NCBI RefSeq assembly: GCF_042485795.1
Contig: NZ_CP169368.1
Span: forward strand, 744,001-808,000
Length of the DNA: 64,000 bases
Origin: Lonepinella sp042485795
GTDB taxonomy: Bacteria; Pseudomonadota; Gammaproteobacteria; Enterobacterales; Pasteurellaceae
Direction of reading: 5' to 3'
Below, one piece after another: positions 8,792 to 17,115 of the stretch (the stretch's first letter is position 1; every line of letters begins with the position of its first letter). The notes under the pieces are model-generated. The model was not told the origin of the DNA. It ran no database searches and saw only the letters and a list, made by a program, of their open reading frames with translations. A program made the position numbers and the translations under genes.

Positions 8792-9568
8792 TTAAGGATA
8801 AATTCTTGTGCCGATAATCTCACCTGCAAAAAGTGCGGTGAGTTTTTCAGGATATTTCCAATTCGCAATATCTACGCCACGTTGTAATAATTGTGCCGCA
8901 TCGAGTGCTGCTTTTACTTTAACAATCATGCCGTCAGTAATCACTTTATCGATAATTAATTGTTCAATTTGTGCTGCGGTTAATTGTGAAATGCGTTGCT
9001 GATTACCATCTAACACACCGTCCACATCAGACAGCATGACTAAATCCGCGTTAATTAATGCCGCAATAGCGGTGGCAGCTTGATCGGCGTTGACATTCAT
9101 TAAACGCCCTTGATCATCAACAGCAATAGAGCTAATAATCGGTAAAAATTTGTTGGTTAATAATTGCTCTAACAGCGTAGCGTTTTGTGCTTGTACATTG
9201 GCGACATGACCTAATTCAGGATCAAATTGCATCGCACTGGTCAAATTGCCGTCAGCAAGACTTAATCCGACAGGATTTAACTGAAATTTTATGGCTTGTG
9301 CTAACAGTTTTTTATTGGCAATGCCAGCCAATGCCCCCACGATAATGTCAATTTGATCGCTTGGAGTCACTCGCAAACCATTTTTCTTTTGTACCGGTAA
9401 GCCTAATTTTTTCATTAAATCATCCACTACGCAACCGCCACCATGCACGATAACTAAAGGGCGAGTAGCCTGTTGTAGATAATCTGCTAAGGCAAGGAAT
9501 AAATTTTCCATGGCGGCAGGGGTATCTAATAACACACCGCCTAATTTAATTACTAAAGGTCTAATCAT
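8792..9568 (-). CDS. argB: Acetylglutamate kinase
   Basis: ArgB phosphorylates N-acetylglutamate, the second step of the acetylated arginine pathway. The 258-residue protein is the length of the E. coli, non-feedback-inhibited type. Motifs are the phosphate-binding KLGGVLLD (8-15) and the glycine-rich VHGGG (41-45). It follows argC by 12 nt. Confidence 0.97.
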   Translation of the reverse strand: MIRPLVIKLGGVLLDTPAAMENLFLALADYLQQATRPLVIVHGGGCVVDDLMKKLGLPVQKKNGLRVTPSDQIDIIVGALAGIANKKLLAQAIKFQLNPVGLSLADGNLTSAMQFDPELGHVANVQAQNATLLEQLLTNKFLPIISSIAVDDQGRLMNVNADQAATAIAALINADLVMLSDVDGVLDGNQQRISQLTAAQIEQLIIDKVITDGMIVKVKAALDAAQLLQRGVDIANWKYPEKLTALFAGEIIGTRIYP

Positions 9569-9580
9569 TGCGATAAATCC

Positions 9581-10591
9581 TTAAAATAAACCGAGCGTTT
9601 CATTATAACCGAAACGAATATTGGCACATTGTACCGCTTGCGATGCCGCCCCTTTGAGCAGGTTATCTTCCGCCCCCACAATGACAATATGTCCATTATG
9701 GGTAGCAAAACCAATATCGCAATAAGGGGTAAATTCCACCGCTTTAATGCTTGGTAAACCTTGCTCATACACTCGCACTAACGGGCGATTGGCATAGTAT
9801 TGTTGATAAGCCGATTTAATTTGTTCATCGCTTACCCCTGTATTCAATTTAGCGGTAATCGTGGCTAAAATGCCTCGTTTAAAATTGCCTAAGTGCGGCG
9901 TGAAAATCACTTCTGTGCCTAAATGGGTGGCGATTTCAGGTTGATGACGATGGGTAAATACACCATAAGCATTTAAACTGACTTCGCAGAAACTGCTGGT
10001 AATTGATGCTTTCCGCCCAGCTCCGCTAACCCCACTGACGGCATTAATAACGGGTAATTGATTGAGATCTAAGAGATTATTTTCAATTAATGGTTTCAGG
10101 CTTAACTGTGATACTGTTGGATAACAACCTGCCACGGCGACTAAATCCGTTTGCTGGATTTGTTTATCATTCCATTCCGCTAAACCATAAACAGCACTTG
10201 CTAATAATTCAGGATATTGGTGTTCAAAACCATAATATTGGGTGTAAAATTCAGCTTTATTGACACGAAATGCTCCCGACAAGTCAAAAACCTGACAATC
10301 TTGTTGTAAAAAAATAGGGGCGAGATCATGGCTAACTTCATGTGCTGTGGCGAGAAATACAATATCGGCATCATTTGCCAGCAAGGATAAATCCTCAGGC
10401 AAGGGTTGTAATAGCAAATCACAAAATGTACGCAGTTGAGGATAAAGGTCCGAAATTAATTTGTTAGCATCAGCACTTTGACGAGAAACATAAAGCCCCG
10501 CTAATTCAAAATGAGGGTGGCGAGTAAGAATTTGAGCAAGCTCTGCACCAGTGTAGCCACTTGCTCCAATAATGATCGCTTTTTGTGTCAT
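9581..10591 (-). CDS. argC: N-acetyl-gamma-glutamyl-phosphate reductase
   Basis: ArgC reduces N-acetylglutamyl phosphate to the semialdehyde using NADPH. The 336-residue protein has the nucleotide-binding GASGYTGAE (9-17) and the active-site cysteine in VAGCYPT (Cys156). It is the first gene of argCBH and is transcribed divergently from argE across about 89 nt. Confidence 0.97.
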   Translation of the reverse strand: MTQKAIIIGASGYTGAELAQILTRHPHFELAGLYVSRQSADANKLISDLYPQLRTFCDLLLQPLPEDLSLLANDADIVFLATAHEVSHDLAPIFLQQDCQVFDLSGAFRVNKAEFYTQYYGFEHQYPELLASAVYGLAEWNDKQIQQTDLVAVAGCYPTVSQLSLKPLIENNLLDLNQLPVINAVSGVSGAGRKASITSSFCEVSLNAYGVFTHRHQPEIATHLGTEVIFTPHLGNFKRGILATITAKLNTGVSDEQIKSAYQQYYANRPLVRVYEQGLPSIKAVEFTPYCDIGFATHNGHIVIVGAEDNLLKGAASQAVQCANIRFGYNETLGLF

Positions 10592-10625
10592 ATTATCCTC
10601 TTTCGTTTTGTATTATTGTGATTAA

Positions 10626-10646
10626 TTATGCTATTATTCTGCATAA
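10626..10646. promoter_or_regulatory. Dyad in the argC-argE divergent promoter (possible ArgR site)
   Basis: TTATGC and GCATAA flank a 9-nt A/T-rich centre midway between the divergent arg genes, where an ArgR operator would be expected. The match to the E. coli ARG-box consensus is only partial, so assignment to ArgR is positional inference. Confidence 0.3.
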
Positions 10647-10680
10647 ATATTTAAAAAGCAACTATTATAAGGAAAATCGA

Positions 10681-11823
10681 ATGAAAAAACTTCCCGCTTT
10701 TCTTGATATGTATTCCCAGTTAATTGCTATTCCCACTATTAGCAGTATTGAAAAAAAATTCGATCAATCGAACCGCACTTTAATTGAATTACTGGCAACT
10801 TGGTTACAGAATATTGGCTTTAAAACAGAAATTTTAGCGGTAGAAAATAGTCAGCATAAATATAACCTACTTGCAAACTATGGAGAAGGGCAAGGGGGAT
10901 TATTATTAGCAGGGCATACGGATACAGTGCCTTTTGACGAGGGACGTTGGACATTTGATCCGTTTAAGCTCACTGAAAAAGACGGTAAATTTTATGGTTT
11001 AGGCACCGCTGATATGAAAGGCTTTTTTGCTTTTGTGTTAGATGCGATTGCTCAAATTGATCTGACCAAATTAACTAAGCCATTACGTATTCTTGCCACC
11101 GCTGATGAAGAAACCACCATGCTGGGCGCGAGAACCTTTATTCAACATACACATATTCGCCCCGACTGTGCCATTATTGGAGAACCTACTTCGTTACGTC
11201 CAGTTCGCGCCCACAAAGGACATATTGGTAAAGGGTTACAAATTATTGGTAAATCAGGACATTCTAGCGATCCTGCCAAAGGCATTAATGCGATTGAATT
11301 AATGCACCAAGCCACGGGGTATTTAATGCAAATGCGAAATGAGCTGAAAGAAAAATATCATCATGCGGATTTTGCCATTCCTTATCCCACTATGAACTTT
11401 GGCTCGATTCATGGTGGCGATGCGGTAAATCGGATTTGTGCCTGCTGTGAATTACAATTTGATATTCGCCCGTTACCCAATATGCAGTTAGCTGATTTAG
11501 AAGATATGTTACGTGACAAACTTGCCCCCATGTTTGAACAATATGGTGATCGATTAACCTTACGCAATTTACATGAAGCCACCCCAGGTTATGAATGTGA
11601 ACATACTGCTCAAGTAGTACAGGTAGTGGAAAAACTACTTGGGGAAAAATGTGAAGTGGTAAACTATTGTACCGAAGCCCCATTTATTCAACAACTTTGC
11701 CCAACTTTGGTGTTAGGTCCAGGTTCCATTGAACAAGCACATCAGCCTGATGAATTTTTATCGAGCGAATTTATTCAACCAAGCCGTGAGTTACTCACCA
11801 AATTAATTTATAATTTTTGTTAA
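10681..11823 (+). CDS. argE: Acetylornithine deacetylase
   Basis: ArgE is an M20-family metallohydrolase that releases acetate from N-acetylornithine to give ornithine. I chose the start MKKLPAFLD, with AAGGAAAA just upstream; this gives 380 residues. An in-frame ATG 96 nt earlier would overlap the argC promoter and add an unrelated leader. Metal ligands fit GHTDTVP (His79, Asp81), GTADMKG (Asp111) and DEE (142-144), with the second-metal glutamate near GEPTS. It is divergent from argCBH, as in E. coli. Confidence 0.95.
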   Translation: MKKLPAFLDMYSQLIAIPTISSIEKKFDQSNRTLIELLATWLQNIGFKTEILAVENSQHKYNLLANYGEGQGGLLLAGHTDTVPFDEGRWTFDPFKLTEKDGKFYGLGTADMKGFFAFVLDAIAQIDLTKLTKPLRILATADEETTMLGARTFIQHTHIRPDCAIIGEPTSLRPVRAHKGHIGKGLQIIGKSGHSSDPAKGINAIELMHQATGYLMQMRNELKEKYHHADFAIPYPTMNFGSIHGGDAVNRICACCELQFDIRPLPNMQLADLEDMLRDKLAPMFEQYGDRLTLRNLHEATPGYECEHTAQVVQVVEKLLGEKCEVVNYCTEAPFIQQLCPTLVLGPGSIEQAHQPDEFLSSEFIQPSRELLTKLIYNFC

Positions 11824-11954
11824 AGATTGATGATGCGTAAATTTTTTGTGAACAATTTGTGAAATATTGGCTGTATTTTAATAAATTGTTCATCATTTTG
11901 CACTTCAGCTTGGGATTTATCCAAAATAACCTACTTTTTTAATCAACTATTGAG

Positions 11955-11984
11955 TATAATTTATTAAGAACGATTATCAATAGC
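11955..11984 (+). promoter_or_regulatory. Promoter -10 with overlapping Fur-like box before the receptor operon
   Basis: TATAAT at 11955-11960 lies just upstream of the 19-mer at 11966-11984, which contains CGATTATCAATA. That 19-mer matches the Fur consensus at about 14 of 19 positions by hand alignment. It sits 14 nt before the start of the receptor gene. It suggests metal-responsive control, by Fur or another Fur-family protein, which is inference. Confidence 0.4.
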
Positions 11985-11997
11985 GATAGAGGTTATT

Positions 11998-13911
11998 ATG
12001 AAAAAACAAACCCTTTTAGGACTTGCGGTATTAGCCACTGTACCATCCGTTTTTGCCAGCGATCTTGCCGATCCCGATCAAATTAAACCCTTAAAAGAAT
12101 TTTCCCCACCCAAACCCATTGCCCCCAATATTGCCCAAGGCTATATGGTAGAAAACCAATTTGATCGCACCGATCGTTCACAGTATTTTTCGGTGGCGAA
12201 CAAAGTCAATGAGGGCGTTGCACCGTTAAAATTGAGTTCGGGTTTTTATGGCTCAAGTTTTTATAATTCGCTCTTTTCGGGTTTCCGTGAAGCCAATTAT
12301 TACGCTTTGTTTAACATTAATCACACCAAAGCCAATCGCTATAAAGACGGGCAAGGTAACAAGGTGAATTTTGGTTATGAACGCTTTAATCAAGCCGCTG
12401 TGTTAGGTTGGTTGCCGAATGATCGCACGGAGTTTCGTTTGAGTTTTATTCATGATGATTTAGACGATGATAAACAGCCTGAACATCAAATGGATCCTGT
12501 CAGTACCGAGCGTTATGTGGTGCGTTTGAATGGTCGTTTTGGACAAGAAGATTTAAGTAACACATTAAGTACCGAATTAACCTATCGCCATGTGAAACGC
12601 CATGCGGATAACTATTCCTTGCGTTCGGTGGCGGGCAATAATGTGTATGTGTTATTACATCGTGAAGTGTTTGATGCCGCAGTTAAATATGATGTAGATT
12701 GGAGCAAATTCCATAATCAAATTGGCGTGAGTTATCAACATGATGATCACGATGGCGACCGCTATTTGCATACCGCTGCACGGGATATTTTAAACGGCTA
12801 TCGTTTTGGTAACGTACATATTGACCGCTATCGGGCGTTTGATAACCTGCATTATACTTTTAATGAACAGCATAAACTGGGCTTAGGTTTGACCTATGAA
12901 TATAACCGTGCGGATGTGCGAAAATATAACACCAATCTGCCTAATCCAATGATGCAAGGCACGCAATTTGCCAATATTCACACCTTGTGGAAAACCTATT
13001 TCGGGCGTAATTCATCCGATGGCAAAATCAAACAAAATGCCTTGTCTGCCGAGTTGAAATATGAATTTACCCCAACCGAATTACAACGCTATGAATTAAG
13101 CCTAGGGCATTTAGAACGGGTGGGCGACAATATGGAGCGTTTTAATTCCCTTGCTTCTATTGTGGTGCGTCCGAACGGTACAACCATGAACCAACAGCCC
13201 GTCAGTGCCATTGTGGATAATCCTTGGGTGAAACCTGAAGAGCATAATCGGATTAAATTTGATTTTGATCTGAAAAATGAATTTTACAAAGGCTACTTAA
13301 ATTCTATGTTGGATAACGGCTGGAATGTGGGCGGTTCGTTGGTGTATGACGATGTGAAAAACTTGATTATTTTTGACCGCACTCGTGGACAATCAGGCAC
13401 TATTGACAGCAGCGGTGGCATTATTACTCGCAACGTTGATGCGAAATTAGTGATTGCCAATCTGTATGCCAACTATAATTTCTTACAAAATTGGGCGGTG
13501 GGGGCAAAAGCCTTTTATAACTACGGCAAAAATGACACAGATGATCGTCCGTTGTATCAAATTCGTCCTTTTGAGTTGACGGCTAATTTAGACTACCGCC
13601 ACTATTTCCAATACGGTAGCTATAACCTTGGCACTGCCGTGCGTTATGTGGCGAAACAAAACAAAGGCGATTTTGACCGCACTTCTGGTTTAGGCATTGA
13701 CAATCGTTTAGCCACCAAACAATTTACCGTGGTAGATCTGTATGCAGGCTTAAATATTCAGGATAACTATGCGGTGCGTTTGGGGGTGAATAATGTCTTT
13801 AACCGCCAATACGCCGAATTTATCAGTGGCGATCATGTATTGGCATTAACCCCAAATTTAGTCAATGCCCCGGGTCGCACCTATTGGTTAAGCCTACATG
13901 CTTCATTCTAA
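11998..13911 (+). CDS. TonB-dependent copper-receptor-like outer-membrane barrel lacking the plug
   Basis: A 637-residue outer-membrane protein with a signal peptide (cleavage near VFA/S, residues 20-21). The barrel resembles the OprC/NosA copper-receptor group, notably LGWLPNDRTEFRLSF, DDVKNLIIFDRTRGQ and the C-terminal NNVFNRQYAEF with terminal aromatic SF. The signal peptide runs into the barrel after only about 50-60 residues. The plug of about 130 residues that normally occludes the pore is absent, as is a clear TonB box. I noticed no cysteine in the protein. The 174 nt upstream is too short to encode a plug. It heads an operon with an ABC importer, so it probably passes the same ligand into the periplasm. 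Copper specificity is uncertain, because the known OprC copper ligands include plug residues. Confidence 0.75.
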   Translation: MKKQTLLGLAVLATVPSVFASDLADPDQIKPLKEFSPPKPIAPNIAQGYMVENQFDRTDRSQYFSVANKVNEGVAPLKLSSGFYGSSFYNSLFSGFREANYYALFNINHTKANRYKDGQGNKVNFGYERFNQAAVLGWLPNDRTEFRLSFIHDDLDDDKQPEHQMDPVSTERYVVRLNGRFGQEDLSNTLSTELTYRHVKRHADNYSLRSVAGNNVYVLLHREVFDAAVKYDVDWSKFHNQIGVSYQHDDHDGDRYLHTAARDILNGYRFGNVHIDRYRAFDNLHYTFNEQHKLGLGLTYEYNRADVRKYNTNLPNPMMQGTQFANIHTLWKTYFGRNSSDGKIKQNALSAELKYEFTPTELQRYELSLGHLERVGDNMERFNSLASIVVRPNGTTMNQQPVSAIVDNPWVKPEEHNRIKFDFDLKNEFYKGYLNSMLDNGWNVGGSLVYDDVKNLIIFDRTRGQSGTIDSSGGIITRNVDAKLVIANLYANYNFLQNWAVGAKAFYNYGKNDTDDRPLYQIRPFELTANLDYRHYFQYGSYNLGTAVRYVAKQNKGDFDRTSGLGIDNRLATKQFTVVDLYAGLNIQDNYAVRLGVNNVFNRQYAEFISGDHVLALTPNLVNAPGRTYWLSLHASF

Positions 13912-13932
13912 TTACACATTGGGAGAAAAAAG

Positions 13933-14913
13933 ATGAATCTTGAAATGGAACGTAGAACCTTTCTGAAATTAACTTCCGCACTGGCTTTGGCAGGCGTCGC
14001 ACCTTCGGTTTTCGCCACAGCCAAAGAACCGTTCACAGTTTACGGGGCACCAGCATTACCGAGCCTGACTATTGCGGTAGCTGGATTACAGGGGCAACTC
14101 GCTAAACAAAGAGAGGTCATACTGAAAGTCTGGCGTAATCCAGACCATCTGCGGGCAGGTATTGCCAGCGGTGAATTTAAGGTGATGATGAGTCCGAGCA
14201 ATGTCGGGGTTAACCTACGCAATCAGGGACAAAAGGTCGGCATGATCAACATTCTGACTAACGGCATTACCCAATTAGTCAGCAAAAAACCACTCAATTC
14301 ACCAGAAGAATTGCCGAATAAGAAAGTCATCATACCATTTAAAAATGATATGCCCGATATTGTATTCCGCGCCTTACTGAAACAACGTGGTATCAATGCA
14401 GAGCGAGTGGACATCACCTACGCAGCGGCACCTGCTGAAGCCGTCAGCCTCTTTTTGAGCAAAGAATTTGATGCAGTGTTTGTCCCCGAGCCGCTTGCCA
14501 GTGCCTGTATTCTGAAAGGTAAAAAAATGGGCGTAGAAGTGGTTCGTTCCTTTAATTTCGGGCAGGCGTGGGCGGAAGCATTCAATTCTAAACCAGTTAC
14601 ACCGAATGCTGGTATTATCGCCGATGTGGATTTCTACCATGCTCATGCGGAGGAATTTGAAATCTTCCACCAAGATTTGCAAAATGCCTTGGTTTGGGTA
14701 AAAAACAACGCTCAGAGTGCTGCGGAAATCGGTACCAATTACATGCCGGCACCCGCTCCCGCTATTGCAAACGCCATTCCGCATGCTAATTTGACGGTGG
14801 CGAAAGGCTCCGAAATGAAAGAAGAAATAATGCGTTTCTATGAAATCATTCTGCGTTACAACCCGAAATTATTAGGCGGAAAATTGCCAACAGATGACTT
14901 CTTCTTATGTTAA
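13933..14913 (+). CDS. ABC-transporter substrate-binding protein, NitT/TauT type, Tat-exported
   Basis: A 326-residue periplasmic binding protein. The N-terminus has a twin-arginine motif (ERRTFLKL, residues 6-13) followed by a hydrophobic core ending near VFATA. This implies export in folded form, often with a cofactor or metal. The body looks like the SsuA/TauA/ThiY class (GLQGQLAKQ, SGEFKVMMSPSNVG, FDAVFVPEPLAS). It is preceded by GGGAGAAAA, lies 21 nt after the receptor gene, and its stop overlaps the permease start. The ligand cannot be read from sequence. Nitrate, sulfonate or thiamine-precursor uptake are family possibilities; a metal or metal complex is suggested by the receptor. Confidence 0.8.
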   Translation: MNLEMERRTFLKLTSALALAGVAPSVFATAKEPFTVYGAPALPSLTIAVAGLQGQLAKQREVILKVWRNPDHLRAGIASGEFKVMMSPSNVGVNLRNQGQKVGMINILTNGITQLVSKKPLNSPEELPNKKVIIPFKNDMPDIVFRALLKQRGINAERVDITYAAAPAEAVSLFLSKEFDAVFVPEPLASACILKGKKMGVEVVRSFNFGQAWAEAFNSKPVTPNAGIIADVDFYHAHAEEFEIFHQDLQNALVWVKNNAQSAAEIGTNYMPAPAPAIANAIPHANLTVAKGSEMKEEIMRFYEIILRYNPKLLGGKLPTDDFFLC

Positions 14914-15704
14914 AAGTCGATAAAGTCCGCAAGCCACAAGCGAGAATCTTCTACATCTTGGATTATTTATGGGGTGGTTTTGCCACCCTTGGCGTAGTGG
15001 CAGTGCTACTGGCGATTTGGCAATGGGGAAGCAATAGCGTGGGGGAATTTTTAATTCCAAGCCCGTTGAGCGTTTTCCAACAAGCCGTTGCTTTGTTGCA
15101 GGATTTTCGTGGCAATCAAATTGATCTTTCACTGTGGCGAGCCATAGTGGGTGTGAGCAGTGCTTTATTGGTCGGCATTGTTACAGGCTTAATCGCAGGC
15201 ACATCAAAAACTATTATGGCAATGCTCAACCCCTTAATGACGATGTTGCTCGCTACACCGCCGATTATTTGGGTGGTGATGGCATTATTTTGGTTTGGTT
15301 TTGGCAATGCCAGCGTGCTGTTTACCATTATTATCATCGTCACACCGCTGACCTTTGCCAGTAGCTCAGTGGGCATTGCGACCTTAAGCAAACAAATGCA
15401 AGAGCTGTTTGATGTGCATCATCTCGGTTGGGCGAAGAAAATGCGTTATCTGTATATTCCCCATTTAACCAGCTATATTATTGCCAGTATCAGCGTTGCG
15501 GTGGCATCAGGTATGCGAGTGGTGGTGATGGCAGAATTACTTGGGGCAAGCGATGGCGTGGGTTCACGTATTGCCGATGCTCGTGTGATGTTAGATACAC
15601 CAACCGTCATGGCTTATGTGGTGTTGGTAATTTTATTGGTGGCATTATTTGAATACTTGATTATTAAGCCATTGGAAATTTTGTTTATGCCGTGGAAAAG
15701 GTAA
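14907..15704 (+). CDS. ABC-transporter permease, SsuC/TauC type
   Basis: A 265-residue inner-membrane permease with about six hydrophobic segments. The conserved cytoplasmic loop that contacts the ATPase is ELLGASDGVGSRIADAR (about residues 210-226). The start ATG lies inside the last codons of the binding-protein gene (7-nt overlap), so translation is coupled. It should form the homodimeric channel of this importer. Confidence 0.88.
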   Translation: MLKVDKVRKPQARIFYILDYLWGGFATLGVVAVLLAIWQWGSNSVGEFLIPSPLSVFQQAVALLQDFRGNQIDLSLWRAIVGVSSALLVGIVTGLIAGTSKTIMAMLNPLMTMLLATPPIIWVVMALFWFGFGNASVLFTIIIIVTPLTFASSSVGIATLSKQMQELFDVHHLGWAKKMRYLYIPHLTSYIIASISVAVASGMRVVVMAELLGASDGVGSRIADARVMLDTPTVMAYVVLVILLVALFEYLIIKPLEILFMPWKR

Positions 15705-15712
15705 AAAATAAT

Positions 15713-16405
15713 ATGCTGAAATTATCTCATCTGCATTTTGCGATTTTAAACGATGTCATTGTGCAAGACTTTAGCCTTGAATTGCAACGGGGTGAAATCA
15801 AAACCCTATTTGGACCCAGTGGCTGTGGCAAAACCACGGTGTTACGTTTAATTAGTGGGTTAGAAAAACCAAAATCAGGCGATATGATAAATCAATTCCA
15901 TAAAATCGGTTTCCTATTTCAAGAAAATCGTCTATTAAACAATCTAACCGCGGTGAAAAATATTGAAATTTTTATGCCAATCCCTGAACGCCAGAAAATT
16001 TATGCCTTGGCGGCAGAAATCGGCTTAATCCCAGCAGATTTAAATAAATATCCTACCGAACTCAGTGGCGGTATGGCAAAGCGAGTGGCATTTTTGCGTT
16101 TATTATTAAGCGATTGCGACTTAGCGTTATTAGATGAACCGTTTGTGGGATTAGATCGGGATTTACGCCATAAATTAATCAGCCTGTTACAAGAGCGAGT
16201 ACAACAGAAAACCTTGGCTTGTTTGCTGGTTACGCACGACCGCTTTGAAGCGGTACGTTTAAGCCATGAAATACTCTTATTGAGTGCCAAAGGCATGCTT
16301 ATTCAACAACGTATTTTGCTCAATGAAGATTTTGCCTTGCGTGATACCCATTACGAAGAAAACGCCGTTAAGCAGTATTTGCAAGGGGCAGTGTATTATG
16401 AGTAG
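15713..16405 (+). CDS. ABC-transporter ATP-binding protein
   Basis: A 230-residue ATPase of the SsuB/TauB class. It contains Walker A GPSGCGKTT, Q-loop FLFQENRLL, signature LSGGMAKR and Walker B LALLDEPFV, followed by the switch histidine in LLVTHDR. I took the ATG start (MLKLSHLHF) 8 nt after the permease stop. A GTG 21 nt upstream, inside the permease gene, is possible and would add seven residues. It powers the adjacent permease. Confidence 0.88.
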   Translation: MLKLSHLHFAILNDVIVQDFSLELQRGEIKTLFGPSGCGKTTVLRLISGLEKPKSGDMINQFHKIGFLFQENRLLNNLTAVKNIEIFMPIPERQKIYALAAEIGLIPADLNKYPTELSGGMAKRVAFLRLLLSDCDLALLDEPFVGLDRDLRHKLISLLQERVQQKTLACLLVTHDRFEAVRLSHEILLLSAKGMLIQQRILLNEDFALRDTHYEENAVKQYLQGAVYYE

Positions 16406-16877
16406 TTATATTATGAATAATCTGTATGACTTAATCCACCTTGCCGTATTGGCGACCCTTGGGGAGAGTTTCAAACTCAGTATGATACTGAGCAAAGTCG
16501 CATTAAAAAACAGTTCGCTCAACAATCCGATTTTTATCCCTAATCTGATTTACCGTAATTTATTGGCGGTATGCTTGGTTTTTTATTTGTTAAGCGAAAT
16601 TTTTCTCACCGACAATGTGAGTGGTTTTATTGCGATGGGTATCGGTTGCCTGTTTATGGCGAATTTGAAAGAATTTCACTATTGGGATTTACTGCGTTTT
16701 TCACCGCTTTTTGCCTATTATTTGCTCCAATTTATCGCCAGTCTAGGCTATCTTTGTTTAGGTTTTAGCCAAATCAGCCAGCAATCTTTAGAAATTGTTC
16801 AATGGCTTATTGGGTTGGGTTATTTGGGTGGTTTTGTTATAGTATATTGCAGATATAAACCTTTTTTAGGTCGCTAG
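16398..16877 (+). CDS. Small integral membrane protein of unknown function
   Basis: I do not recognise this 159-residue protein. It has about five hydrophobic segments (approximately residues 10-28, 47-66, 72-90, 98-122, 132-152), few charges, and no domain signature that I can see. The start overlaps the ATPase stop by 8 nt and has AAGGGG about 10 nt upstream, so it is the last, translationally coupled gene of the receptor/ABC operon. It may be an accessory membrane component. A much longer open frame reading back into the ATPase gene is not credible. Confidence 0.7.
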   Translation: MSSYIMNNLYDLIHLAVLATLGESFKLSMILSKVALKNSSLNNPIFIPNLIYRNLLAVCLVFYLLSEIFLTDNVSGFIAMGIGCLFMANLKEFHYWDLLRFSPLFAYYLLQFIASLGYLCLGFSQISQQSLEIVQWLIGLGYLGGFVIVYCRYKPFLGR

Positions 16878-17115
16878 CTCTTTAGCTCGGTGGGAAATTA
16901 GTGATAAAATAGATCAAGTATTTCTGTTAAGATGGTTAATTAAAAAATATCTATCATTATGTGTTTAAAATTAGATATATTTCAATAATGTATTTTATTT
17001 GTTAAAATTAAATCATGATATGATTGTTATTTTTAAATCGTTTTGCTATTTTATATACGCAACCACATTGCAAGAATTTACTTACTATTAAAATTAACTT
17101 GGAAGGAAGTTTCTT

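Noticed and set aside
10585..10680. 32-residue N-terminal extension of ArgE
   Set aside because: It covers the argC/argE promoter region and lacks homology; AAGGAAAA precedes the internal ATG at 10681.
16284..16397. N-terminal extension of the small membrane protein
   Set aside because: It overlaps the ATPase gene by more than 100 nt; the ATG at 16398 has a ribosome site and natural overlap.
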